From: Anarhynchus alexandrinus
Lineage: Eukaryota > Chordata > Aves > Charadriiformes > Charadriidae
Assembly: GCA_008711295.1 (NCBI GenBank)
Contig: VUYV01000036.1
Coordinates: forward strand, 909,560-973,559
DNA length: 64,000 nucleotides
Direction of reading: 5' to 3'
The position numbers and the translations under genes were made by a program. Positions 37,201 through 48,485 of this stretch are shown here, one piece after another. The notes beneath the pieces are model-generated. The model made no database searches. It saw nothing but the letters and a program-made list of their open reading frames with translations, and had not been told where the DNA came from. Each line of letters opens with the position of its first letter. The stretch's first letter is position 1.

Positions 37201-40200
37201 TCCTTCCCTGTCCCTGGTTTCATTGCCTCATTGTGATACGGAACTGACCCTTTGTGGCAGCACCAGAGGAGATGGTCCTCCAAACCAAACTGAGATGCAA
37301 ATCTGTGACCTCATTTTTTGAAAAGGCCGGGCTCCAATTTTCCTGTGGGTTACCGGCTGTTGGTGAGAACCATTTCTTGCTATGCTTTGGTAGTATCGGG
37401 CCATCCAGGTCACCAAGCTACCACGGGGGTGCTTTCCCAAAGCCAGTATTGCTCTCCTCAGAGGTGAGCAGAGGTGGATTGCTGCAGTCCCCCGATCACG
37501 ATGGGGAACTCCATGCCAGCATGTGCTGGTGGTGTTACAGGAGGATCTTCAATGACGGATAGATAGGGAGGTGCAGGAGCAACAAAAGGGTATTCAATAA
37601 TTTGCTGTGCTAATTTGTATGAGGGTGAAGTTATTATTAACAGAACTGCCTGTAAAAGAACATTCCATCAAAGCCTTTCTCAGGGAAAAATAAGGTGGGT
37701 GAAAGTGCACAAAAAAATGGCCAATGTACCTACTGTCTTTGGGGCTTCTATCTGTTAAAGAGGATGTGAAAAATAAGTCATTTATTTATTGTGTGGGCTT
37801 GTTTTCCATCACTAATTCTGCAAGGGAAGTGGACAATGTTTTTCTAATCATCTCTAATGTGAAGATCTTCAGTCAGCACAATGTGAAGACCATATTCACC
37901 AGAGACCTCGTTCTCTAACTTCACCCTCTTTTCATCCTCCCCTCTTTTTATTGCCCTGGGATGTCAAGAAGGTCTTCAAGAAGGTGCAGTCATCATTTAG
38001 TCTGCCTTTATTGATCCTCTACAGTCTTAAGTCTCTATAAGAGGATCTTTTATAAGGACTGTTGTTTCTGATGGGTGGGATAGAGGAAGTGAAGAAAACC
38101 TGGAATGTGTTTATAGTTTCAACCATCACCATCCCTGAAGACAGATTAATTTAAACTTTAGGTGGTATGTAACCCTGAGAGGATGTCGAGCAGGTATAGA
38201 AGGTCCTGTAAAGTGACAGAGATCAAAACTCTCCCCAGTCTTTAGCTGGGAAAAACTGCTGAAGGAGTCACCATTTCATGTTTTATTCTCAGTGGGTTTA
38301 GGGCATATGCAACACTGTCATTATTATTATTAACCATAAGAGCACCTCTGCCATTGGGGCTTGGAGAGCGTAAACTCCATAGCAGTGATGCATCTGCTCC
38401 ATGGGGTTTCAGCTAAGGCAGCAAGAGGTGTTTTCTGATGGGTGGTGCTTTGTGATGGCAATTGATTATCCCGGGAAGAAGATAATCAAGATGTTTGATA
38501 TATTTACCCATATCAAATATCCCAAAATATCTCACTTATCTTCATAACCTCTCAGCTGGTGACGCAAGACAGGGAGACTGATGTGAAGGTGGGGAGGGTG
38601 GCAAAGGGAAAAGGCCACCAGTACGGAAGTTGCATTTGAAGACACAACAAGGTGTAAAGTGAGGAGAGAAGACCAGAAAATACACTGACAAATGTGCTGG
38701 AAGGCCAGCTAGGATGGTACAACAAGCTGGGAGGATTCAGTTGTGGGACCCTGCTGAGGGATGCGTGCAGGGAGAAGGCTGGAGCAAACACCACAAGAGT
38801 GATTTTTTGGGGCAAACACGGTGATTTTGGCTTGACATGCAGGAAAACCAAGCAGCAAGGATGCACTGGGAGGGGAAGGAGAGGCAGCAGCAAGAGCCGG
38901 CAGAGGGTTGGGAAGGGGGAGAGCCTGAGCCCCGTGCAGCAACAGCAGGCAACGTCTGGCTGCTGAAAGGCAGGAGGCAGATTTTGTACATGCTCGGGGA
39001 AAAGCGGCCATTGCCCTTATGCCATTCAGCGCACGCAAATAAAGCCACCACTGCGACAGGTCTCAGGCCCCTCACGTACAGGGTTTTATGGTGGAGTAAC
39101 TGCTGTCTGGCGTGGAGAGTCATGCTCCTTGTTCGAACTAGTGGGGAATTAGGATCTTCCTTTACCAACTTTTTTTTAATATATCTGTCTATATATTAAA
39201 CTGAAAGACTTTTTAAAAATATGGCTGGCTACTCGTGGTCTTTCCAAGATCTGTATTTCACTCCTGCAGCTAGTGCAAGTTCAAGGAGCACATATCTCGC
39301 TATCGATTTCTCTGACACCTTTGAACTAATCGAAGGTTAAAGTCTGTCAAGAGAATGTTTAATTCATGTATTTAGCAAACGCAGTTCTTTCATCTGCCCA
39401 CACAATCTGCCCAGGAAATATGCTAAACTGGAGCAATAGCTCAGTCAGGGCTAAAACGAGAAACTGTTAAATGGCAGGACTTTTGCCAAGATGCTGAAAG
39501 CAAGTATCAGGATCATCTCTGTCTTCATTACACCTCTAAATTATGAATTCTGCTAGCTGAAGTAATTAAAGAGACCTTTCTGGACTCGCTTCATGGAGTT
39601 CTCTATGCTACCGTCTAGGGGAGATCTCAGAGATCTCATCCCAGCGATCCCAGTTGTCCCTGGACATCAGTGGTGCCAGCAGCAGAACTGGACTCTGCAC
39701 CGGCTCAGCCACTTCTCCTGCCTGGCAAAAGCGTAGCGAAGGCAGTAAGAAGGAACCACTGTGTAAGTACCTACGACAGCTAGTTCCCACAAGGGGGACT
39801 TATTTAAATGAAAAGACTACGAGGGCGATGGAGATAAGCTGGCCATGAAGAAACTTCAGCTGGAATTTAATGTTTATATTTTTTTGGTGCAAGAGAAGTA
39901 GGGTTTTTAGACATCCTTCCAACTGGCATAGTGGAGCTAAAAAAAAAACACAGTGAAAAAATATCAACCCAGACCCAGCTTTTAGCTGGAATTGGCTAGT
40001 TTTATGAAACAGACTCTGTGACGACAGAAATGGCAGAGGATTTGGGTCTGTAACCCAAGAGATCTCCTCCAGGTTGACTAGTTAATGCAGACCGTGAAAT
40101 TTTGTTGCACTGAAATGGTGTCACCTCTGCATGTTTCCGTGGGTTTGATGGATACCCACACTTCGCTCAGAGCGAGAATGCTCCGAAGGACATGAAATGA

Positions 40201-40976
40201 CCACTTAGGACAAGTATTATAGCCCGGCTGGAGCAGTACCGACACTGCAGCAATTTACCTTAATGACTGAAGAGCGTATTTCACAGCAATGCTGTAGCGC
40301 CGTCCTGACCTAAAAGCCCTCTCATGGCTTAAACTGAAATTTATGCCACTCTGAAAGAAAAAGCACATCCAACAGAACCAGGAAGAAAAATGGAAGAAGT
40401 TAAAGCTGTGAAAACCCAGAGAAGAAAACGTTTTACAGGAAAATTACACCAGTGGTGCCAACAATTATGGAAGTCTGGTAGGAGGAAGACCATCATCTCA
40501 GGGGTCAGTGGTGAAAGCCATTATCAGCCCTTACGGGGCGCAGCATGGTGGGATGGTGGTGGGATGCCCGGCCTCTGTGGGTGGTGGTGCCAGCCAGGGC
40601 CAGCTTCTCGGGGGGCAACAGCCAACTCAGCAAGCAGCTTTCCCGTCTTTCGGAGATGACATATGACCCTGTCACCGGTGCAGACAGGTGACGTCAACAA
40701 AGGGCTCTGCAAAGGCCGTTCCCAGCAGAGACACTCATTAGGCTAAAAGAGGAAAATATGGGGATGTTGGCAAAGGAAGCTGAGGCAAAAAGAACTGGCC
40801 TCCTCTCCAGATACAGCTTTAATTAGGAAATTTATAATTAAATTATAAAAACTAAGTACTTGAACACGTTAGTGTGCTGCTCATATCATGCTTAAGAGTG
40901 ACTCGGCTTTCTTCGTTCTCACATCTGAAAGGGTGGTCAGTACACCATCCAGCTCTGCCTCCCCGCACCTCCCTTC
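34202..40976. other. Unique non-coding DNA with paired hairpins and an enhancer-like block
   Basis: No gene was recognised. Two adjacent perfect-stem hairpins lie at 38462-38517. About 39200-39600 is repeat-free, AT-rich and rich in homeodomain- and HMG-like words (AAGTAATTAAAGAG, TTTGAACTAATCG, GTTTAATTCATG), so may be a conserved non-coding element. The purine-rich GC block at 38830-38960 produces several overlapping frames (up to 143 codons) with no family resemblance. A repeated TTTTATTAGC/AATTAAATG-type AT-rich patch lies at about 35870-35940. Confidence 0.5.
38462..38517. repeat. Two tandem short hairpins
   Basis: Hairpin 1 pairs TTGATTATC (38462-38470) with GATAATCAA (38481-38489). 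Hairpin 2 pairs TTTGATAT (38494-38501) with ATATCAAA (38510-38517). Both stems are perfect and the two lie 4 bases apart. There is no T-run or gene next to them to suggest a terminator. Confidence 0.7.
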
Positions 40977-40978
40977 AC

Positions 40979-41126
40979 AGAATCACAGAATGGTCAGGGC
41001 TGGAAGGGACCTCTGGAGATCATCTAGTCCAACCCCCCTGCCCAAGCAGGGTCACCTACAGCAGGTTGCACAGGACGGCATCCAGGCGGGTTTTGAATGT
41101 CTCCAGTGTGGGAGACTCCACAACCT
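40979..41126 (-). mobile_element. CR1 LINE, short 3' fragment, 'CACAGAATC' subtype (minus strand)
   Basis: It starts CAGAATCACAGAATGGTCAGGGCTGGAAGGGACCTCTGGAGATCATC and continues through CCCAAGCAGGGTCACC and GTTTTGAATGTCTCCAG to about CACAACCTCTCCG. This is the same subtype as the 19468 fragment and differs from the ATAGAATCATAG subtype of the other copies. It ends 320 bp before the plus-strand solo LTR. Confidence 0.9.
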
Positions 41127-41440
41127 CTCCGTTCTTCCCTCCCTGCCCCCATTAAGCACATATAAACAAGAAATTAAGAGAAGCTGAAGGAAAAAGAAGA
41201 ATGCTTCAGCCCTGGCTGCAGGCTCCAGGGGACAGATTTTGCCAATGGAGGAAGGACAGGCCGGTGTTGACATGCTGCGAGACCAGGAGCCCCGCGGTGG
41301 CTGTGCCCATGCCGTCACCAGCGCCGTGCATGCCATCCTTGCAGCTTTGCCCCGTGAAAGAGAAGTTGGCACATGAATTGGCAGGGAAGAAAGAAAATTG
41401 GCTGAAGTTATCTTGGAAATGCACACAAAAGCCATCAAAT

Positions 41441-41445
41441 CTGGT
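41441..41445. repeat. Target-site duplication, left copy (CTGGT)
   Basis: The five bases immediately left of the LTR are identical to 42095-42099. Confidence 0.9.
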
Positions 41446-41686
41446 TGTCCTGGTTTGAGCAACACAGGACTAATTTCTCTTCTAATACTTGGGAAAACTG
41501 CACTTTTAGAAGACTCCAGTGTCTGAATTTGTGAAAATATTTACTTTACAGCCAGCTATGGTGTGTGGGTCTCAAGGTCTCAGTGTTTTTGAGCTCGCCA
41601 GGTGCAGGGATGAGGAGGAGCGAGACCTGGGCACTTGACCCAAGCTGGCCAACAGGGTTATTTCATACCATCAACGTCACATTCAC

Positions 41687-41692
41687 TATAAA
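41687..41692 (+). promoter_or_regulatory. TATA box of the LTR promoter
   Basis: TATAAA sits about 240 bp into the LTR and 270 bp before the poly(A) signal, the position expected for the U3 promoter. The related minus-strand copy has lost this box. Confidence 0.6.
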
Positions 41693-41956
41693 TTAGAAAG
41701 TTTACTGCGAAGTTCTCTCTCTCCCTTGATGGCTGCCATCCTGAGAACTTCGTGCCCTGGAGCCAGACCCCTGAGGCCTTCCATTCCTCCTGAAGCTGTA
41801 GCACTCGCAGTGTCTGACATTTGCTGTCCACTGCTGGGAGTGCACAGCTTCCTACTGATATAATTGGCTGAGTATAATCTTTGCATATTCTGTATTGGTG
41901 TCGGGATCAATATCGGTTCTTTAGTGCTGTTAATGTTAATTATCTAATCTTATTCT

Positions 41957-41962
41957 ATTAAA
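41957..41962 (+). promoter_or_regulatory. ATTAAA poly(A) signal of the LTR
   Basis: A common variant hexamer in the part of the LTR expected to be R, downstream of the TATA box at 41687. Confidence 0.55.
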
Positions 41963-42094
41963 TCTGTTTATACTTCAGCTCCCGGGTTTCCTTGTTCTTT
42001 CCCGATTCCCTTTCCCAGGTGGGGAGGGGTCATCGGGTGATAGAATGATTGTCTAAATGACAACAAATTGTTATGGGACTCTCAAACCGTAACA

Positions 42095-42099
42095 CTGGT
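42095..42099. repeat. Target-site duplication, right copy (CTGGT)
   Basis: Identical to 41441-41445. Confidence 0.9.
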
Positions 42100-43716
42100 A
42101 ATTACCCTTTTCCTACCAGGAAGGTGTGAGTACTTAATGAAGAGAAGAAGAGGGATGGACTTGCCGCGGCTGGAGAAGCAGGCTGGGACAGACCTCAGCC
42201 GCTACAGCCCCGTGTTCTTCACCTGAGCTTGCCCATGGGCACCCGATCACCCTCTGCGGGTTTCTGTCCCTGCCAGTGCTGATCTGCATCTTACTCTTCT
42301 GGTTGTCCATCGGGGAAACGGATCCCTCGATTGTAGGTGCAGCTGGTGGTGGCCTGGTCCCTTTGGGAGGCAGAGGGAAAAGCAGCCATGGCTTTTGTTT
42401 GGCAGCCAGGGCTGGAAGTCCTACTGCGCTCTCAGCTCGGGCGCTTCACAGTGAGGTGTTTGCAAAACCTCACTGATTCTCAAAGTGCCTTGCCCAAAAA
42501 ATTGAGGCAAAACCCCAAGCTACTACTGATTTTTTTTTCTGTTGGTTGCCAGCAGAATAACTTACTCTGCCAAATTTATTTATGGCAAGTGCTGTAATGC
42601 AGAGACATGTAGGCTCAGTTCTTGTTTTACACATCTTAATGTTTGTTGATTTAAGTGGAATTGCTCTTGACCTCCAAAGAGGTGCGAAGAAAAGGTAAGC
42701 GCAGTTTGCTGTGCATCAGAGCCATGGGAGATAGCACCTGGACCTGGAAGAGGCATACGATCTTTGGGACTTGAGGGGTGCCGAAACATCCTACTGTTTA
42801 TTCCTGTTATGTGGAAAATACCTCATGTCTCTCATGCATCAGGGTGTAGGATGCAGGATCCCAGGCGGATGCAGAGCTGCTGCATGATGTCAGGTGTCTT
42901 CTGAGGATGGCAGTAGCACCACCTAAGGGCTCGTTCCCTTACAGGGTGACCCCACCGAGGCCATCCTGGAGTGTGGGGAGAGGGATGGAGTGTTCAGGGG
43001 TCTGCTTTCTTCCCCAGACACAAAGGAAGGAATTTCTCCTACTGCACCTACCTACATTGGCTTTGCATCTGAGCTCCTCTAGAGGGGAGAGGTGGCATTA
43101 TTTTTAAGACGCGAATCCTTTGACTTCCAAATATTGCCCTGGGATGAAATGAGTCATGGCCAGATGCGTGCGCTTTTGCCTGGCGAGTGTGAGGTGCCTC
43201 TCCTGAACGTACTGTGGATGACTAAACTGGATGGGGCAACTTAGCAGCTAGGGACTGGCACACATTTCTCAAGAACTCTGCTTCTGAACTCCCTTTTTCC
43301 ATGTCAGAATCTCACAATTTCTTTCTTGTCTTTTAAAAACAATTTTTCGAGGCTGCAGCTGACCTTCTGTTTAGGGAGATAGATAGTTCCTTAATCCTAT
43401 AATTTTTCTAATGTTTCCCAAATTCATCAGGGGGTTGAATTATGTGTAATGCTCACCTTTAAAGTAATTAACTTAGGGAGGACTTGCATCCAGAACTACA
43501 TTCACCTGTGCCGCACCATGCAGCCTGAGGGAGGTTACTTCAGAGGAGACCATGAAGGCACCTTTAGCGACAGCTCGGTTGAAGTCTATGGGAAGTCCTT
43601 CTGGTACCTAAAAAGCAAATCAAGTGAATGTGCCAGTTCAGGAGAACCTTCTCACAGCCCAGACAGTCTGCTGCAGGGCAGGTACAAGGAGATGAAGACA
43701 GACAGACACATGCGTG

Positions 43717-43736
43717 CGTGTGTGTGTGTGTGTGTG
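43717..43736. repeat. (TG)n microsatellite
   Basis: About ten consecutive TG dinucleotides preceded by TGCGTGCG. It lies within a plus-strand frame that it makes unlikely to be real coding sequence. Confidence 0.9.
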
Positions 43737-46700
43737 AGCAAACAGAAAGATGACTTTTAAGTACTTTCACCCCTGATGCTCCCCTGGCACAGACAGCGCA
43801 TGTGGAGCGGGGGACACATGGGAGGATGACAACTAGCAGCAAAGCATCCCACATCAGCCCGCTGACTGCCCTCAGTGTATTCTCCGGCAGGCATGCAGGA
43901 GGAATGGCAATGCCACAGGTTTATAGACAGAGCACAGGTAGTGATGATACACGAGCAAAGCGATACAGAACATTGCTTCATCCTCCTCTCTGGAAATCAA
44001 GAACTTTCCGCCCACCCCTGCAGCAAAATCTGGCTGCTTCTACCCACCATGACACAACAGCTGAGCTGCTGCAGCTCCGCTCACTTCAGAGAGGTGCTAC
44101 TGGTCCTGCATCAGCTGAGGATCTCATTCCAGGCTTGCCTTCCCCATCCGTATCTCTTTTACTCTTCCTGTCTTACTGCAGGTGGCACAGGACCTCACTC
44201 CAGGGTGCAGAAGCAGCCACAAATGAGCAGAGTTTTCATAGCGGTGTTCACATTGGAGATAACGGGCAAGTTTCATACAGGAACGATAAGGTACTAAAAA
44301 TTACATACTAGACTGAGAATCAAGGGCAGACAGCAATGATGCAAAGCTCTACCTTTGGTCAGTCACTTAACTGTGTAAAACATATTTAAATACAGATTGG
44401 CAAAGCAGATGGGCAAAACAGGAACTCACATTCCTTTCAGACAAGAAAAAGCAGCGCTCCTTAATATTTTAGCCCTAGGAGCAAAACTTGAGCACGTGAA
44501 AACTCCCTGGGCCCGCTGCCCAAGCCACCCCAGAGGATCTGTCCTTTATTTCTATGGTATTTATCAACTAACCCAAGCGCAGANACTGCTTTTTATCTGG
44601 GGAGGACCTAGACCCCAACGCAGCAGGTATTCTGCACATTGCAATTCCCACTGAGTCAACAGGGGTCAAAGCCGCTTAGCATCTTACCGCATCAGGCTCC
44701 CCCAGCGCAGGCGGAGAGCTCTGCCCTGCTCTTGCATCTGCTGGAGCTGCCCCAGCCAAAGCACAGGCTGTCACCAGAGGGAGCCGCAGCAAGGATAAAG
44801 GCTCGTATTTTTTCATTGTTTCCCCTGGCACACACAACGCTGTTCAAATGTCTTTTTTGAATTGCATTTTTTATTAGACGAACACGGTTTTAATATATAA
44901 TTTAGAACTCCACGTGTACACGGCCCAGGATGCAACGTGCTCCCTCCCGCACTGAGTTACGAAACACTGACGCCGTGAAGGTGAACACACCAACTCTGCG
45001 TTTGCGATCTCACAGGGATGTTACAGATGGTTGTGAGTGGAAGCTTTGCACACAGGCAGGTCTACGCAGGACAGGACGAAGCACATTAGGAAGAGGTAAA
45101 GAACAGGAAGAAGACAGTAAGCCGGATCTGCCCTGGCTGCTCTCAAGAAGCTGTTCTCCATTTCCCCTCCCAAATTCTTTTAAGAGGGTGAAGAATAGGC
45201 CATGATGCAGGTGGAGTCCCATGGAGAGTGGCACTGTGTGGTTTCACACACAGCCCTGCCAGCCAAGGGCCCCCGTGAGGACCACTGCCCAGGGTCCACA
45301 TCCTGGGGTCCTGTGAGGACCACAAGCCACGGGCCATTCTGCACCCCATCTCCCACTGCCACTCTCTGTGCAGGGCGAACACATGGGGCTCCCTCCTCCT
45401 CCCATTGCTCGCGCCAAGATCTAATGAAATCAGTGGACAAGTCGCTGAAGACTAATGGGATTTGGCACTTTCCTGGTGATGATCCCGCTCTTGCACTCCT
45501 GTGAAGTGCCACAAGGCACTGCCTAAAATCTCAGGGTCCTCCTGCTGAATCACGGTATTCCCAGAACTGGACTCCTTTAATAAATGGCCTTATGGGGGGG
45601 ACAGGGCAGAGAGGGACAACTAAGAAATCCACTGAGAGCTTGGCAGCTTCTCTTCATTTCAGTGATAGCACTTGGGCTGCTCAACACTTCAATCAGACAG
45701 TTAAAATGTGTAAACATGGATTTCGGGACTTTAGGATCATAGAATAGTGACAGACTATAATTACATAAAATTACTCCAGGTCCACTTTCCCTTGGAAGGT
45801 TTGATTCTAGACAGTCAACAAAAAGGTAAAGAAAAAAAAAGAGAAAGCCACACTAAGAAAAATCACGAGTTCAGAAGACTCATCAAAAACTGTTCAACCT
45901 TGCAAAGCATGTATCTTTTGACCCAGGCCTCAAAATCAATTTACTGCATTATTAAAAAAATAGCAATATAGAAACTACCCCTTTCTCAGTTCAAAGTTTA
46001 AGCACATCTAAGAAGACCCTACAGTAACAGCCTTCTTTCTGGCAAGGCACTATCCAGTGGTGTGTGGCACAAACAAAACAAAAACACCGCTATCAAAGCC
46101 ACTGATACAGTGAATGTGCGCGTGCACGTCAGCCCCCACAGCAGCTTCAGCTAGGTAGGTACAAAGATTTACAGTTTAATCCACACTGCTCTCCCTTTTA
46201 AAAAATGGGGTAGTTACACGTATTAGCTAAAAAGTGGGATCATTTGTTTCTCCAGCATACCTTTATATGCAAGTATTTTAAACAAAACTAAGAATTTGTT
46301 ATTTCTTTCAATAAATGGCTCTAGTTTCCACACACCTTTTCAGTTACCTGATAGTTACATTTCATTAGTACAAAACTGGTTTAAAAAATTCCAGATCCTC
46401 TTGCGTAACAAACTAGAACTCTACTTCCTTTAATTACAAAAATAAGGCTGTTGCACAACAGACCAAATTCACATTCGAGCAATATATAAACTTTTTTTTT
46501 TTCTAAACTAGCTAATTATAATTCAAAAGCACATATTCTAAGGGTCTTACACTGTCAATCCATGCAAGCAAGCAGGATATCTTTGGAGTTAGTGTTGTCC
46601 TCCATACAACTGATTATGCCCACACGCGTGCTCTGAAATAAGCCAGGTTTACCCAACCGCCGTAACAGGACTAGTTCTCCACTGAACGGGAGGCTTCTAT

Positions 46701-47157
46701 CCTACAATTATCAAAATTCAAGAGGAGTTTTGTGAAACTAATTTCATCCCTGGAGAAATCAGTGCGGTTTTGCCTTTCACATCAGTAAGCCTGGGATTTC
46801 ACCCAGGATTACTCATGTGGATATTCTTACATACTTAGGTAAGTTTTTTTGAAACGGGGACTTCAGGCAGTTCTCAAAGTTTACAACATATCAAGTACAT
46901 GATAAATCCAGGATGGCTTCTCTGTAATCAGCTGCTTAATTATGTAAATTTATATCTGTATTCATTTGCAAAGTAAATATTTTTCTTTAACTTTTTCTTA
47001 GGAATAGTTATATTAAACTTGGTGAAGTTAACAACATACAGCTCCACCTCATGTCACATTCCCTTCCTATAGTGAGGTTCAAGTCTCACAAAAATATGGG
47101 ATTGGTGACCAGAATGTCACAAATAACTTACCACAGACAACATAATTCTTAAAAATG

Positions 47158-47195
47158 CACATACATATATGTATATACATACATGCATATGCATG
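47158..47195. repeat. ATACAT/ATGCAT simple repeat
   Basis: An alternating purine-pyrimidine stretch (ACATATATGTATATACATAC then ATGCATATGCATG) that is strongly self-complementary. On the minus strand it contains TGTATATA, the Pumilio-binding consensus, which would matter only if this is transcribed as a 3' UTR. Confidence 0.7.
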
Positions 47196-47607
47196 TTATC
47201 AACTCCCATTCAAGATTCCTCTAGAGAAGGTGCTGTAGCTGAGATTTTGACCAGTAAATAGAACCACGAACTTGAAATCTGTGCATGCTCTTGCTCCACC
47301 TAGCCCTGGTGGGGCTGAGGAGCTGAGGAGACACCAGAGGATCCAAAGAGAAACCGATTTATGAATGGACTCCTTTAACATCTCCTTTTCTAAAGCTTTC
47401 TTGCCTTTGTACTAGAGGGAAAAGCCACACAGCTGTAAGCAGTCTGTAGCTGAGACAACACAAACAGGAAGGTAACCTGTTCTTTACTCCAGCAAGTGGT
47501 AGTCGTGAACATTGTTCACGTCATACCTCTGTAGTCATGAGTAAACCCTTGTCCAAAATCTGAGAGGCTACAGCTCTCCTGTTGTTCAGCATTTTCAGCT
47601 GGGACTT

Positions 47608-48485
47608 AGATGATGACCTAGGGTGCACCCTCAGCAAATCTGTGAATGACACCTGAACCTGGTTTGGCAGTTGGTAACAGCTGGCAGAGCTTCAGTCCAG
47701 TGGCACCTCAATAACCTTGAGGGCTGGGCCAACAGAAACCTCATGGAGTTTGGTAAGAACAAGTAGAAAGTTCTGCCCTCGGGGGTAGCAAGGCGTCAGT
47801 ACAGGCTGGGAAGTGACTGACCGAGTAATACCCCTGCTGACGGGGTGCTGGGGATTTTACTGAATGCCAGGTTGACCATAAGCCAGCAACATACTCACTG
47901 CAAATAGAGGAAAGCATGCAGTGAACTACTTCAGGAGAAGTGCGGCCTGCAGGCTGAGGAAAGTTATTATGCCCCTCGACTCAGCACTGATGAGGCCCCA
48001 TCTGAAGTATCCCTCTCCCAGTTCAAGAGGGATGTGAACAAACTGGGAAGAGTAGCCCTCTACCGAAACAAAGCAGCCAGGGGCCTAAAGCACACAGCCT
48101 GTGAAGAGAGGCTGAGGAAGCCAGGTTTGTTTAGTCTGGTAAGAAGGCGGCTAAAAGGTGATCTAATGGCAGCCTACAACTATCTTGAGGGCAGCTACAA
48201 AAAGGATAGCGCCAGTGTCTTCCTGTGAGTGCCAGAAAACATAGCAAAGGAAACAGCCACAAATTACAGCCTGGGAGTTGAGGCTGAACATTAAAAGAAA
48301 GTTTTCACTAGGAGAGTACTGGAGCACTGGCACAGGTTACCTAGAGGGTTACAAGACCTTCATCTTTGGATGTTTTTAACACTGTGCTAGACAAACCCAT
48401 ATCTGACCCGAGCTAGTGTTGGTGTTAGACCTGATTTTGACAGTGCTGGACCAGATGACCTCCAGTTGTCCCTTCTAACTAACAT
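47608..48485 (+). mobile_element. Old, degraded CR1 LINE (plus strand)
   Basis: About 880 bp. Recognisable CR1 ORF2 landmarks appear in the right order: GGGTGCACCCTCAGCAAATCTGTGAATGACACC (47620), GTACAGGCTGGGAAGTGACTG (47800), CAGGTTGACCATAAGCCAGCAA (47868), ATTATGCCCCTCGACTCAGCACTGATGAGGCCCCATCTG (47968), GTGAAGAGAGGCTGAGGAAG (48100) and GGATGTTTTTAACACTGTGCTAGACAAACCC (48370). The 3' end is of an older subfamily, without the ATAGAATCATAG terminus. Stops and indels break every frame. If the surrounding sequence is the 3' UTR of a minus-strand gene, this element lies antisense within it. Confidence 0.85.

Larger units (their letters stand above)
41446..42094 (+). mobile_element. Solo LTR of an avian endogenous retrovirus, plus strand
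   Basis: A 649-bp LTR beginning TGTCCTGGTTTGAGCAACAC and ending CTCAAACCGTAACA. The GGTTTGAG and CTCAAACC words form the inner part of the terminal inverted repeat. It is flanked by a perfect 5-bp duplication (CTGGT). Inside, a TATAAAT box at 41687 and an ATTAAA poly(A) signal at 41957 give an apparent U3-R-U5 order on the plus strand. No proviral interior is attached, so it is a solo LTR. The same family occurs inverted at 14860-15495 with a different duplication, so the two are independent insertions and not a segmental copy. Confidence 0.95.
42100..47607. other. Unique DNA; possible 3' UTR of a minus-strand gene from about 44.85 kb onward
   Basis: No coding sequence was recognised. A (TG)n microsatellite lies at 43717-43736 and an undetermined base at 44584. 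On the minus strand, AATAAA at 44870-44875 is followed by a GU-rich run (GCGTTGTGTGTGCC, 44826-44839), the usual arrangement of a poly(A) site. The sequence to its right is AT-rich and repeat-poor as in vertebrate 3' UTRs. This is suggestive only. Confidence 0.35.
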
